A DNA stretch of 64,000 nucleotides from Nonomuraea sp. PA05 (GCF_008086045.1 NZ_VSEY01000030.1:104792-168791); one strand, 5' to 3'; shown: positions 16,185 through 24,902, counted from the stretch's first letter. Made by a program: numbers and translations. Notes: generated by a model from the letters alone, not told the origin.

Positions 16185-16411
16185 GCCAGGAACCCTACTG
16201 CCAAAGGGCATGCGTAAAGCGCTGGTAGAGCGGGCATAAAACGTACCGTGCGTCCCTCTGGTCATTCCGGCGAGTGGTTTTTGGGGTGGCGGGGACCACG
16301 GTGCAAACGCCAGACTTGGTGACAGGACGGTGCCGTGGTGACCATCCGCTGGACCGTCCGGCGGAGGTCCACGTGACGGAAGCACGAGTGCCCCAGGAGG
16401 GGCCGACAGGA

Positions 16412-16433
16412 GGGACATGCCGCGGCATGTCCC
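16412..16433. promoter_or_regulatory. Perfect 22-bp palindrome before the HNH gene
   Basis: GGGACATGCCG and its exact complement CGGCATGTCCC meet without a gap, 32 bases upstream of the HNH start. As RNA it would form a 9-bp stem with a CGCG loop, followed by CCTTTG. It could be an operator for a dimeric regulator or an attenuating hairpin in the leader. A longer-range pair, ACCACGG at 16295 and CCGTGGT at 16333, lies further upstream in the same 280-base gap. Confidence 0.5.
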
Positions 16434-16464
16434 CTTTGATACGCGCGCAGCGGGAAGAGGCCCG

Positions 16465-16974
16465 ATGATGCGCCAGGTCCTGCTGCTGAATGCCACCTAC
16501 GAGCCACTGACCACCCTCTCGCTGCACCGCGCCGTCGTGCTCGTGCTGCGGGAGAAGGCCGACGTCGTCCATCGCGACGGCCGAGGCGCCGTGCTGCGGT
16601 CCGCCAGCCGCACGCTCGACGTTCCCTCGGTGATCAGGCTCCGCAGATATGTCCGCATCCCCTACCGGTCCCGCATCCCCCTGACCAGGGCCGCCCTCAT
16701 GCGGCGCGACGACTACCGCTGCGCCTACTGCGGGCAGAAGGCCGAGACCATCGACCACGTCATCCCCCGGTCCAGGGGCGGCACGCACACGTGGGAGAAC
16801 TGCGTGGCCTCCTGCACCACCTGCAACCACCGCAAGGCCGACAAGTACCTGGAGGAGCTGGGGTGGACGCTACGCGTCAGCCCGGCGGTGCCACGAGGCG
16901 CCCACTGGCGGCTCATCGGCGCCTCGCTCGTCGGTGACCCGCAATGGGCGCCCTACCTGGAAGCAGCGGCCTGA
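16465..16974 (+). CDS. HNH endonuclease-fold protein
   Basis: 169 aa. The C-terminal half holds a complete HNH site: CAYC at 86-89, TIDHVIPRSRGG at 96-106, ENC at 111-113, then CTTCNHRK at 117-124; the four Cys would bind a structural zinc and His98 with Asn/His would bind the catalytic metal. The N-terminal 60 residues (VLLLNATYEPLTTLSLHRAV) are the conserved part of a widespread actinobacterial HNH family. It stands alone, without a methylase or phage genes, so it is probably a housekeeping nuclease of unknown role. Two adjacent ATG codons; GGAAGAGG precedes the first. Confidence 0.9.
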   Translation: MMRQVLLLNATYEPLTTLSLHRAVVLVLREKADVVHRDGRGAVLRSASRTLDVPSVIRLRRYVRIPYRSRIPLTRAALMRRDDYRCAYCGQKAETIDHVIPRSRGGTHTWENCVASCTTCNHRKADKYLEELGWTLRVSPAVPRGAHWRLIGASLVGDPQWAPYLEAAA

Positions 16975-17019
16975 AACCGCGTTGAGCGCGAGGCCACATG
17001 CCTGACACCATGAGCAGGC

Positions 17020-17817
17020 ATGTGGACCTTCACCTCATCCGTTGAGGAGTACGCCGCGGTCGCCGAGCCGTTCCTGCTCGGCGACCCGGTGCGCAACACC
17101 GTGCCACTGACCGTCCTGGCCAACCTGCGGGCCGGCATGCCCGTCAAGGACCCCCGCTACGGGTGGTGGACGGTGGACGGAGAGGTGCGCGGCGCCGTCT
17201 TCCACACGCCGCCGTTCCCCGTCGGGCTGTTCGCCGTGCCCGTCGAGGCCGTCCCGCCCCTCGTGCGGGCGCTGGACGGCGGGCTCACCACGTTCGTCGG
17301 CCCCCTGGAGGTCACCGGCGAGGCCACCCGGCTGCTCGGTGAGCCGTCACGGGTCGTCTCCGAGCGGCTCTTCCGCCTCGGCACCCTCGCCGTCCCCGAC
17401 GTGCCCGGCCGGGGCAGACTCGCGGTGGCCGGTGATCTTCCGCTGCTGGTGAGCTGGTACCAGGCGTTCGGCGACGAGACCGGCATGGGCGAGGGCGACG
17501 TCGTCGACCGGGTGGTGCGGCGGCTGGAAGGGCGGGAGCTGTTCCTGTGGGAGGCGGAGCAGGCGCCCGTCTCGCTCGCGGCGCTCTCCCCGGAGGCCGG
17601 TGGGGTCTGCCGCATCGGGCCCGTGTACACGCCGCCGTCGCGTAGGCGGCGAGGGTATGGGGCTGCGGTCACCGCCCACGCCAGCCGGGTCGGGCTGGAG
17701 GAGCGGTGTGAACAGGTGGTGCTCTTCACCGATCTGGCCAATCCGACGAGCAACGCCATCTATCGGTCGATCGGGTACGAGCCCGTCTCGGACTACGCGC
17801 ACATCAGCTACGACTGA
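17020..17817 (+). CDS. GNAT-family acetyltransferase with long N-terminal domain
   Basis: 265 aa. The GNAT domain is at about 130-265, with PVYTPPSRRRRGYGAAVTAH giving the acetyl-CoA loop (RRRRGYG) and FTDLANPTSNAIYRSIGYEP the usual motif B. Residues 1-125 form a separate region without clear motif, often seen in two-domain GNATs where only the C-terminal half is active. It follows the HNH gene by 45 bases and may be read from the same promoter. Substrate unknown. Confidence 0.85.
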   Translation: MWTFTSSVEEYAAVAEPFLLGDPVRNTVPLTVLANLRAGMPVKDPRYGWWTVDGEVRGAVFHTPPFPVGLFAVPVEAVPPLVRALDGGLTTFVGPLEVTGEATRLLGEPSRVVSERLFRLGTLAVPDVPGRGRLAVAGDLPLLVSWYQAFGDETGMGEGDVVDRVVRRLEGRELFLWEAEQAPVSLAALSPEAGGVCRIGPVYTPPSRRRRGYGAAVTAHASRVGLEERCEQVVLFTDLANPTSNAIYRSIGYEPVSDYAHISYD

Positions 17818-17917
17818 GGGCGCCGCGCCTCCCGAAGGACCGCGCCCGTCACGTCAGTGCGGTGGCGGAGTGGCGAGCGGCCCCTGCGGACACCACGACC
17901 GCGGCTAAACTACCCCC

Positions 17918-18124
17918 ATGCCGCGCTACGACTTCCGGTGCCGCGCCTGCGGTTCCACGTTCGAGGTGTCCCGCCCCATGTCGGCCTCCGACGACCCGGC
18001 GACCTGCCCCGACGGCCACGCCGACACGGTGAAGCTGCTCTCCACGGTCTCCATGACGGGCAGCGCGTCCGCCCCCAGGCCCGCCGGTGGCGGCGGGTGC
18101 TGCGGCGGCGGCTGCTGCTCCTGA
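17918..18124 (+). CDS. FmdB-type zinc-ribbon protein
   Basis: 68-aa protein opening MPRYDFRCRACGSTFEVSRP, the FmdB family signature. Zinc would be held by Cys8, Cys11, Cys30 and His34; the last ligand is His rather than the commoner Cys. The tail is a Gly/Cys run with two CC pairs at 61-62 and 66-67, also common in the family. Proposed transcriptional or metal-related roles in the family are unproven. No operon partner; it converges on the lipoprotein hydrolase gene with nine bases between stops. Confidence 0.88.
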   Translation: MPRYDFRCRACGSTFEVSRPMSASDDPATCPDGHADTVKLLSTVSMTGSASAPRPAGGGGCCGGGCCS

Positions 18125-18133
18125 CCGTCTCCT

Positions 18134-19009
18134 CTAGGCAGGGGCCCCTGTGTCCGGCCTGGTCAGCGTGTGGACCGCGAGCCGGGCCATCCGCTCCACG
18201 GTGGCGACGCCGTTCTCCATGGCGGGGTTGCGCTCCGACAGCACGGCGATCAGCAACTCGTGCCCGCGCACCAAGAGCCGCCCCACGCTGTTGACCGTCC
18301 ACAACCCGTCGTGCACCTCGGCCGGCAGCCACCCGTTCTTCAACGCCACCTCACCCTCCGGCGCGGCCGCGCTGACACCCCACGCCTGCGACGGCGCCAC
18401 CGACGACATGAGATCGAGGGCGTAGCGCCGGCTGCGGGCGGGCAGCGGCCCTCCGGCACCGGTCAGCCGCTCCAGGACCTTCACCTGGTCAGAGGGCCTG
18501 CTGTGGGTGTAACCCCAGGACAGCCCGGAGCCCGGCCGCGTGTGCCGCACGCCGAGCCGGCGCAGCGCCCGGTCCAGGCCGTCCCGGCCGCCGATGGTCA
18601 GGTACAGCTCGTGCGCGCAGTCGTTGTCGCTGTAGCGGATCATGCGGGAGGCCAGCCTGCGTTCGTACGCGCTCAGCCGCCGGCCGTCCTTGCCGAGCAG
18701 GAACGCCAGCAGGATGTCCACCTTCGCGACGCTGGCCAGCAGGAACGGGGTGTGCTCGCGGAAGGTGTACCAGGCGCCGGTGGTGCGGTCGTGGACGGCC
18801 AGCGCCGCCCGCCCCGGACGTTCGCGCAGGTAGCGCTCCAATGCGCGGTCGAGGGCGCGGCGGTGGGCGGGCGGCAGCGCGCTGTCGGCTCCGTCCGGCG
18901 GCAGCCGCCCGGCTGTTGGGGCTGGGTGCGGCGCCTCGCGGGGAGGCGCCGCGCAGCCGGGCGTGGCGAGCAGCAGGATGGCGAAGAGCGAGAACCCCCG
19001 TACGCGCAT
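18134..19009 (-). CDS. Class A beta-lactamase-related lipoprotein
   Basis: 291-aa exported serine hydrolase. A signal peptide ends in the lipobox LATPGC with Cys19 as lipidation site. All three signature motifs of penicillin-recognising enzymes are present: SVAK 93-96, SDN 127-129 and KNG 224-226 (KTG position). The omega-loop glutamate of true class A lactamases is not obvious, so this is better called a class A-like serine hydrolase than a resistance enzyme. The ATG at 19009 directly precedes the signal peptide; the longer frame from 19060 would spoil it. Confidence 0.82.
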   Translation of the reverse strand: MRVRGFSLFAILLLATPGCAAPPREAPHPAPTAGRLPPDGADSALPPAHRRALDRALERYLRERPGRAALAVHDRTTGAWYTFREHTPFLLASVAKVDILLAFLLGKDGRRLSAYERRLASRMIRYSDNDCAHELYLTIGGRDGLDRALRRLGVRHTRPGSGLSWGYTHSRPSDQVKVLERLTGAGGPLPARSRRYALDLMSSVAPSQAWGVSAAAPEGEVALKNGWLPAEVHDGLWTVNSVGRLLVRGHELLIAVLSERNPAMENGVATVERMARLAVHTLTRPDTGAPA

Positions 19010-19158
19010 GTGCGGGAGCCTGCCACCCGCCACGCCAACGGCCGGGGAGCCGATGGTCAAACCTCGGCCAGTTTCGGCGTGGCACGCCGACGCACGCCAG
19101 GAGCACCCAGCCCGGCGCCGTTCGCCGCGTTTGCCAGCTCACCGAGGCCTGCAGCTGT

Positions 19159-19302
19159 CGCCGAGGCCCCCCACTTCATCGAGGCCCCCTGCTTCACCGT
19201 GGCCCCAGGCTTCACCGAGGCCCCCTGCTTCACCGAGGCCCCAGGCTTCACCGAGGTCCCCCGCTTCACCGTGGCCCCAGGCTTCGCCGAGACCGCCAGG
19301 TG
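19159..19302. repeat. Eight tandem copies of an 18-bp unit
   Basis: Unit consensus CACCGAGGCCCCCTGCTT, copies at 19159, 19177, 19195, 19213, 19231, 19249, 19267 and 19285. Copies alternate between CCCTGCTT and CCAGGCTT ends. Because 18 is divisible by three every frame stays open and encodes hexapeptide repeats, but no frame has a ribosome site. A second, looser repeat of about 30 bp (GCCGAGGCGGCAGGCGAGC) follows at 19355-19420. These repeats fill most of the 476-base gap between the lipoprotein gene and the WYL gene, in which I see no gene. Confidence 0.85.
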
Positions 19303-19485
19303 CGTCCAGGCCGTCGGCTGCGCCGAAGCCGCCGGCGCGCCCGCCTCTCTTCGCCGAGGCAGCAGGCGAGCCAGCCACTGTTGGCCGAGGCGGCAGGCGA
19401 GCGGCCGTTGTCGGCCGAGGGCGGTGGGTCCGCCGAGGCCGCCGTGCAGGCCTTCTGCGGCGGCGGCTCGGCGGGTGGGTCAGGG

Positions 19486-20013
19486 TCAGGCGGTCAGCCT
19501 TCGCTGGCCGGTGCCGGCCGCCGTGACGGCCCGGCGCTTGCGGCGCTGGAACGGCAGGAACCGATCGGCCAGGTGCGGCCGGGACGGCGTGAGCGTGGGC
19601 TCGACCGCGATGATCCGGTCGAACCTGAACGCCCTGATCCCACGGCGCATCTTGCACACGCCGACCAGGTACCAGTATTCGCGGTGCACCAGGCACGTCA
19701 CCGGCTCGACGTCGCGAGAGGTGACGACACCGGAGGCGTCGCGGTAGTGCAGGCGGATCATGAGCCGGCTAGTGATGGCGTCGGCCATCAGCCGGGCACG
19801 GGAGGCGACGTCAACGGGCAGCGGCTCGGTCAGCGTCGTGAGCGTGGTGGCGATGACGTCGTCGTCGAGGTCGAGGTGCTCGAATGCGTGCTGCAGGCCA
19901 CGCCTGGCGGTGACGGCCTGGGGGCCCGCGCCGAGGTGGGCGAGGGAGAGGGCGAGTGCGGCGATCTCGGCGGTCGTCAGCGGGCGAGTATCGTGCTTCA
20001 CGACTGTCGTCAT
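19486..20013 (-). CDS. WYL-domain protein lacking the usual HTH
   Basis: 175 aa. WYL domain wording is clear: SRLMIRLHYRDASGVVTSRD, then PVTCLVHREYWYLVGVCKM (WYL position) and RAFRFDRIIAVEPT, followed by a basic tail. Typical WYL regulators are about 320 aa with an N-terminal winged helix; here the helical middle (TAEIAALALSLAHL) is present but the DNA-binding half is missing. ATG 20013 sits inside an inverted repeat. It could bind nucleic acid or a nucleotide ligand without acting as a classical repressor, or be a truncated gene; the intact ribosome site argues for the former. Confidence 0.8.
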   Translation of the reverse strand: MTTVVKHDTRPLTTAEIAALALSLAHLGAGPQAVTARRGLQHAFEHLDLDDDVIATTLTTLTEPLPVDVASRARLMADAITSRLMIRLHYRDASGVVTSRDVEPVTCLVHREYWYLVGVCKMRRGIRAFRFDRIIAVEPTLTPSRPHLADRFLPFQRRKRRAVTAAGTGQRRLTA

Positions 20014-20031
20014 ACCCCAACAATAGGGGTA
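20013..20031. promoter_or_regulatory. Inverted repeat over the WYL gene start
   Basis: TACCCC-AACAATA-GGGGTA, 6-bp arms, one end at the start codon itself and containing the GGGG ribosome site. A protein bound here, or a hairpin in the message, would block translation, which suggests autoregulation. Inference from position only. Confidence 0.4.
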
Positions 20032-20161
20032 AGCACCGACAATTTTCGAAAGTCTGTCCGGGAAGACAGGTGCCTGTGCGGCAGGCGAGAACCCACCCGC
20101 CCACCGCACAGGGAACGGTGCGGCAGGCGCGAGACCTGCCGCCCTCGTAGCGGTGGAGTGG

Positions 20162-22000
20162 CTACCGCGAGAGCTGCGACAGGTCGCGCGAGGCGCCCGT
20201 AGAGGCCGACGTCGTCATGGCCGCGTAGGCCTGCAGCGCCACGCTCACCTGCCGGTCGCGGTCGCGCGGCCGGTAGCCGCCCAGGTCGGCCAGCAGCCGC
20301 TCGCGCCGCGCGGCCAGCTCGGCCTCGGGCACCCGCAGCTCCATCGACCGGCCGGGGATGTCGATGTCGATGATGTCGCCGTCCTCGACCAGCGCGATCG
20401 TGCCGCCCTCGGCCGCCTCGGGGGAGGCGTGGCCGATCGACAGCCCGGAGGTGCCGCCGGAGAAGCGCCCGTCGGTGACCAGCGCGCACACCTTGCCCAG
20501 ACCCTTGCCCTTCAGGAAGGACGTCGGGTAGAGCATCTCCTGCATGCCGGGGCCGCCCTTGGGGCCCTCGTAGCGGATGACGACCACGTCGCCGGCCTTG
20601 ACCTTGCCGCCGAGGATGCCCTCGACCGCCTGCTCCTGCGACTCGAACACCACGGCGGGCCCGCTGAACTTCCAGATCGACTCGTCCACGCCGGCCGTCT
20701 TCACGACCGCGCCGTCGCGCGAGATGTTGCCGTAGAGCACGGCCAGGCCGCCGTCGGCGGTGTAGGCGTGCTCGCGGTCGCGGATGCAGCCCGCCTCGCG
20801 GTCGAGGTCGAGGTCGTCCCAGCGGTTGTCCTGCGAGTACGCCTTGACCGTGCGCACGTTGCCGGGCGCCGCGTGCCACAGCTCCACGGCCTGCGGCTTG
20901 ACCGTCGGCGACATGGCGTCCCACTGGGCCAGCAGGTCGGCCAGCGTGCCGCCGTTCACGGTGGGCACGTCGCGGTGCAGCAGCCCGGCGCGGTCGAGCT
21001 CGCCCAGGATGGCGGGGATGCCGCCGGCGCGGTGGACGTCCTCGATGTGGTACTTGGCGGTGGCCGGGGCCACCTTGCACAGGCACGGCACCCGCAGCGA
21101 GATCTCGTTGATCTCCTTGAGCCCGAAGTCGACCTCCGCCTCGCGGGCGGCGGCCAGGATGTGCAGGATCGTGTTGGTGGAGCCGCCCATCGCCACGTCG
21201 AGGGTCATCGCGTTCTCGAACGCCTCGCGGGTGGCGATGGAGCGCGGCAGCACCGACTCGTCGCCGTCCTCGTAGTAGCGGCGGGTGATCTCCACGAGCT
21301 GGCGGCCGGCGTCCTCGAAGAGCTGCTTGCGCGCCTTGTGCGTGGCCAGGATCGTGCCGTTGCCCGGCAGCGCCAGGCCGATGGCCTCGGCGAGGCAGTT
21401 CATGGAGTTGGCGGTGAACATGCCGGAGCAGGAGCCGCAGGTCGGGCAGGCGTTCTCCTCCATCTCCAGCAGCTCGGCGTCGGAGACCGAGTCGTCGGCG
21501 GAGGCGATCATCGGGTCGATGAGGTCGAGCTTCTTGCCCGGCGTCTTGCCGGCCTCCATGGGGCCGCCGGAGACGAAGATCGTCGGGATGTTCAGCCGGA
21601 ACGCGGCCAGCAGCATGCCCGGGGTGATCTTGTCACAGTTGGACACGCAGATCAGCGCGTCGGCGCAGTGGGCCTCGACCATGTACTCGACCGCGTCGGC
21701 GATCAGCTCGCGCGACGGCAGCGAGTAGAGCATGCCGCCGTGACCCATCGCGATGCCGTCGTCGACCGCGATCGTGTTGAACTCGCGGGGGATGGCCCCG
21801 GCCTGCCTGATCGCCGCGGACACCACGTCGCCGACCTCGCGCAGATGCACGTGGCCCGGCACGAACTGGGTGAAGCTGTTGGCCACCGCGATGATGGGCT
21901 TGCCGAAGTCGCTCCCGGCTACGCCGGTCGCCCGGAGCAGGGCCCGGGCACCGGCCATGTTCCTGCCGTGGGTGACTGTACGTGACCTGAGGGCGGGCAT
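20162..22000 (-). CDS. ilvD: Dihydroxy-acid dehydratase
   Basis: Converts 2,3-dihydroxy-isovalerate and its homologue to the keto acids that become valine, isoleucine and leucine. 612 aa, the long form of the family. Iron-sulfur ligands lie in VSNCDKITPG (Cys122) and ACPTCGSCSGMFTANSMNCL (185-204), and the TDGRFSGGTSGLSIGH signature appears near 500. ATG 22000. It stands alone, away from other ilv genes, as in many actinobacteria. Sensitive to oxidants through its cluster, by family knowledge. Confidence 0.97.
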   Translation of the reverse strand: MPALRSRTVTHGRNMAGARALLRATGVAGSDFGKPIIAVANSFTQFVPGHVHLREVGDVVSAAIRQAGAIPREFNTIAVDDGIAMGHGGMLYSLPSRELIADAVEYMVEAHCADALICVSNCDKITPGMLLAAFRLNIPTIFVSGGPMEAGKTPGKKLDLIDPMIASADDSVSDAELLEMEENACPTCGSCSGMFTANSMNCLAEAIGLALPGNGTILATHKARKQLFEDAGRQLVEITRRYYEDGDESVLPRSIATREAFENAMTLDVAMGGSTNTILHILAAAREAEVDFGLKEINEISLRVPCLCKVAPATAKYHIEDVHRAGGIPAILGELDRAGLLHRDVPTVNGGTLADLLAQWDAMSPTVKPQAVELWHAAPGNVRTVKAYSQDNRWDDLDLDREAGCIRDREHAYTADGGLAVLYGNISRDGAVVKTAGVDESIWKFSGPAVVFESQEQAVEGILGGKVKAGDVVVIRYEGPKGGPGMQEMLYPTSFLKGKGLGKVCALVTDGRFSGGTSGLSIGHASPEAAEGGTIALVEDGDIIDIDIPGRSMELRVPEAELAARRERLLADLGGYRPRDRDRQVSVALQAYAAMTTSASTGASRDLSQLSR

Positions 22001-22146
22001 TGGGCATCTCCCATCGTTGGCGAGTCTTCACATGTTACGGCCACCGCCCGGTGAATGAGACGCTTGTCCATGCCTCGGACGGTTGGTTACCGGATCGTGC
22101 CGGAATCGACGGCCGCTGACACCTGAACTCGTGTTACAGAGATCAA

Positions 22147-24861
22147 ATGAGTCACGGGGCAGCCATGCTGGACGACCCCGCAAGGGTCGGCAACTTCATT
22201 CATACGATAGACCGCTTATGCCGAAGACCTGCCAGGGGCGAGGGCGTGCAGGACTCCCCGCACGTCGCCAGACGGCCGCTGCTCACCGGCTGGCGGGAGG
22301 GGGCCGAGGCCAGGCAGCACACGGACCGCAAGGGGATCCCGCTCGTCCGGCTCAGCGAGGCCGGCGCCTGGCCGCAAGCGCTGGCGCCCAAGAGCCTCAG
22401 TGGTTTCGGTGACAAGGCCGTCACGCACGTCATCTCGCCCGACATCCCGCGCGCCCACCCGGACATCCAGCCCGGCGAGCCGATCCCCAGGATTCTCGCC
22501 CGCATCGTGGCCGAGCTGCGCAGCAACCGGCTCCGCTTCCCGCGCTACCGGCTGACCGCGCTGCTGGTCGAGCAGCTCGCCGAGACGCACGGCAGCGAGG
22601 AGCACGCCCGCCGCGTCCTGCGCGAGGCCGACCGCAACTGGGGCTGGGGCGTGGACACGGCCAGCACGGGCGCCGAGCACGTGCCGTTCCCGATCAACCT
22701 GCTGCTGCGGCTGGTGCCCGGCTTCCTGCACGACCTGCGGCTGAGCGGGCGCGTGCCGGGTCTCGGCGGCAGGTTCCGCTGGCTGCGCCGCGCCCTGTCG
22801 CAGGACGATCGCGCCGCGCCCGGCGTGCCCGCCCTCCTGGCAGGCCTCGACCCGGACGACGACAAGCGCGTCTCGCGGCTGCTGCTGCGCGCGTTCATGG
22901 ACGACCTCTCGCGCCAGTACCGGCGCTCGCCGTCCCACGTGCGGGGCGCCGCCCACGTCTTCTACCCCCTGCTGCTGCTCAACGAGCACGGGGACGAGCT
23001 GGTCGAGCTGATGGCGGAACGGCGCGCGGACCTCGACAGGTTCGACCCGGTCGTGGTCGTCTCCTACACGGCCGACGCCGTCCAGATCGAGGACGACGAG
23101 GAGCCGCTGTGGACGCTCATCCGCTGGCGCAGGGAGCTCGTCACCGCCGACGACGCGGCGACCTGGGGCCAGGTGCTGCGCAACCCGCTGGCCATCAGCG
23201 CGCCGCCGCTGCCGTCCGACCTGTCCCGGTACGACGTCGCCGACCGCACCTGGGTGCCGCCCGCCCGGGTGGCGCCCTGGTGGTCGTCCTGGGTCGCCAT
23301 CACCCTGTTCTGGATGGCCCTGGCCGGCGCCGTGGGCGCGTACGCGGGCCAGACCGCCGCCTGGCACCGGAACGCCTGCGCGACCGGCCTGTGGACGCCC
23401 TGGTCGGAGAGCGGCAGACAGCTCGCCGGCACCGAGTGCGTGGGCGTGGCCGAGCCCGACTACCTCTTCGCGCCGGGCAACGCCGAGATGCGGCAGGTCC
23501 AGGCGGTGCTCCAGCAGGAGAACGAGCGGGCCGCGCGGCTGAGCGAGGGCAGCGACCGGCCGTACGTGACGATCGTCTACCTGGCGGCGCTGACCTCCTC
23601 CGACAACGACACGCTGGCCGCCGCCCGCGAGGGCCTGGCGGGCGTGGCCATCGCCCAGAAGCGGCAGAACGGCGCGGCCGGTCCCAGCGAACCGCTCGTC
23701 CGCATCCTGCTGGCCAACGCGGGCGGGCGCATGCAGCACGGCTCCCGCATCGCCCGGCTGCTGCTGCGCTATCAGGACGGCCAGGCGCCCATCGTGGGCG
23801 TCGTGGGCCTGGACCAGAGCCGCCAGGAGACGGTCGCCGCCATCCAGGAGCTGGGCAAGGCCGGGCTGCCCATGGTGGCCTCCACGCTGTCGGCCGACCG
23901 CCTCGTCAACGAGTCGCCGTTCTACTTCCAGGTGGCGCCGCAGAACTCCAGGCAGGCGTGGATGGCCGCGGCCTTCGCCGGCTCGCTGGCCGCCAAGGGC
24001 GAGGTGGCCCGCAGGGCCCGCGTCTACTACTCCCACGACGAGACCGACTACTACGCGGCCAACCTGAAGTCCCGCGTCGTCGCCAATCTGCGGGAGAGCC
24101 GCTTCGCCGTCGAGGCGCACCGCTTCACGCCCATCGGCCTGGCCAAGCCGGGCGCGGGGGACCGCAGCGAGGACCCGTACGCGGGCGACCCGCGCGACGC
24201 GGGAGTGTCGGCCTGCGGCTTCGACGGGCTCGTGTACTTCGCCGGCCGGGGCATCCCCGACTTCGCCGAGTTCGTGAAGGGGGTGGCCGACAAGTGCGCG
24301 TCGTCGCCGCCGGTCATCCTCGGGGGCGACGACGTCACCCGCTACGTCGCCGATGTGCGCGTCCGATCGGCCGTCGGCGGGATCGGCTACTACTACGAGT
24401 CGTTCGCCGTCGCGCCCAGCAAGTGCGGCCAGCCGCAGCGGCACGACTTCTACGCCGAGCTGTTCGCCACGTTCCCCTTCGAGTGCGAGGAGCCCGGCCC
24501 AGGACGCACCCTGGACGGGCACGCCGCGCTGTCGTACGACGCCACCGAGACGATGATCACCGCCATCCGCAGGCTGGGCGGCATGCGCCACCGCGTGCCC
24601 GTGAACTCCTACACCGTCTGGCGCCAGCTCGGCACCCTCTACACCGCGGACCCGACCGGCCACGCCATCGAGGGCGCCACGGGGGCGCTGGACTTCGGGG
24701 CGAGTTCGCCCCGGCAGTACCCGCTGGACAAGGCCGTGCTGATCCTGCACGTCAAGGGCGCGGAGCGGCCCACCCAGATCGGCGCCTGCGGGAACATCAC
24801 CGGCGCCACCGACGACGAGCTGTTCCCCTGGTGCGACTCGATCCCTGAGCGCTACCGCTAG
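22147..24861 (+). CDS. Receptor-like protein: cytosolic region, one TM, periplasmic-binding ectodomain
   Basis: 904 aa. Residues 1-375 are a soluble cytosolic region with helical wording (FPRYRLTALLVEQLAETHGS; LLLRLVPGFLHDLRLSG) and no P-loop. A single membrane helix lies at about 379-400 (SWVAITLFWMALAGAVGAY). Residues 401-904 resemble a type I periplasmic-binding domain of the branched-chain amino acid receptor kind: an ABC-type core with GVVGLDQSRQETVAAIQELG, AGLPMVASTLSADRL, YYSHDETDYYAANLKSRV and GFDGLVYFAGRG. So the binding domain faces out and a long unknown region faces in. It has no transporter neighbours, which favours signalling over uptake. Start ATG 22147 has only a weak ribosome site; ATG 22165 is possible. 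Confidence 0.75.
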   Translation: MSHGAAMLDDPARVGNFIHTIDRLCRRPARGEGVQDSPHVARRPLLTGWREGAEARQHTDRKGIPLVRLSEAGAWPQALAPKSLSGFGDKAVTHVISPDIPRAHPDIQPGEPIPRILARIVAELRSNRLRFPRYRLTALLVEQLAETHGSEEHARRVLREADRNWGWGVDTASTGAEHVPFPINLLLRLVPGFLHDLRLSGRVPGLGGRFRWLRRALSQDDRAAPGVPALLAGLDPDDDKRVSRLLLRAFMDDLSRQYRRSPSHVRGAAHVFYPLLLLNEHGDELVELMAERRADLDRFDPVVVVSYTADAVQIEDDEEPLWTLIRWRRELVTADDAATWGQVLRNPLAISAPPLPSDLSRYDVADRTWVPPARVAPWWSSWVAITLFWMALAGAVGAYAGQTAAWHRNACATGLWTPWSESGRQLAGTECVGVAEPDYLFAPGNAEMRQVQAVLQQENERAARLSEGSDRPYVTIVYLAALTSSDNDTLAAAREGLAGVAIAQKRQNGAAGPSEPLVRILLANAGGRMQHGSRIARLLLRYQDGQAPIVGVVGLDQSRQETVAAIQELGKAGLPMVASTLSADRLVNESPFYFQVAPQNSRQAWMAAAFAGSLAAKGEVARRARVYYSHDETDYYAANLKSRVVANLRESRFAVEAHRFTPIGLAKPGAGDRSEDPYAGDPRDAGVSACGFDGLVYFAGRGIPDFAEFVKGVADKCASSPPVILGGDDVTRYVADVRVRSAVGGIGYYYESFAVAPSKCGQPQRHDFYAELFATFPFECEEPGPGRTLDGHAALSYDATETMITAIRRLGGMRHRVPVNSYTVWRQLGTLYTADPTGHAIEGATGALDFGASSPRQYPLDKAVLILHVKGAERPTQIGACGNITGATDDELFPWCDSIPERYR

Positions 24862-24868
24862 CCCGGTG

Positions 24869-24898
24869 CTCACCGCCGCCGAGGGCGCCGGCGGTGAG
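24869..24898. terminator. Bidirectional terminator hairpin
   Basis: CTCACCGCCG pairs perfectly with CGGCGGTGAG around a 10-base loop, in the 41 bases between the convergent receptor-like and NERD genes. No T tract; placement between two stops supports termination for both. Confidence 0.65.
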
Positions 24899-24902
24899 TG
24901 GG

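Noticed and set aside
19159..19302. CRISPR array
   Set aside because: Units are contiguous 18-bp repeats without unique spacers and no cas genes are near.
18170..19747. 525-codon plus-strand frame across the 18-bp repeats
   Set aside because: Open only because the repeat unit is a multiple of three and flanking parts are antisense to real genes; no start signals.
22001..22146. Leader attenuator or riboswitch for ilvD
   Set aside because: No Leu/Ile/Val-rich leader peptide, T-box or terminator pair could be found in this gap.
22216..24873. 885-codon open frame antisense to the receptor-like gene
   Set aside because: Shadow of a high-GC gene: low-complexity Gly/Arg/Val/His-rich translation, no ribosome site, and no domain; the plus-strand gene has motifs and a membrane helix.
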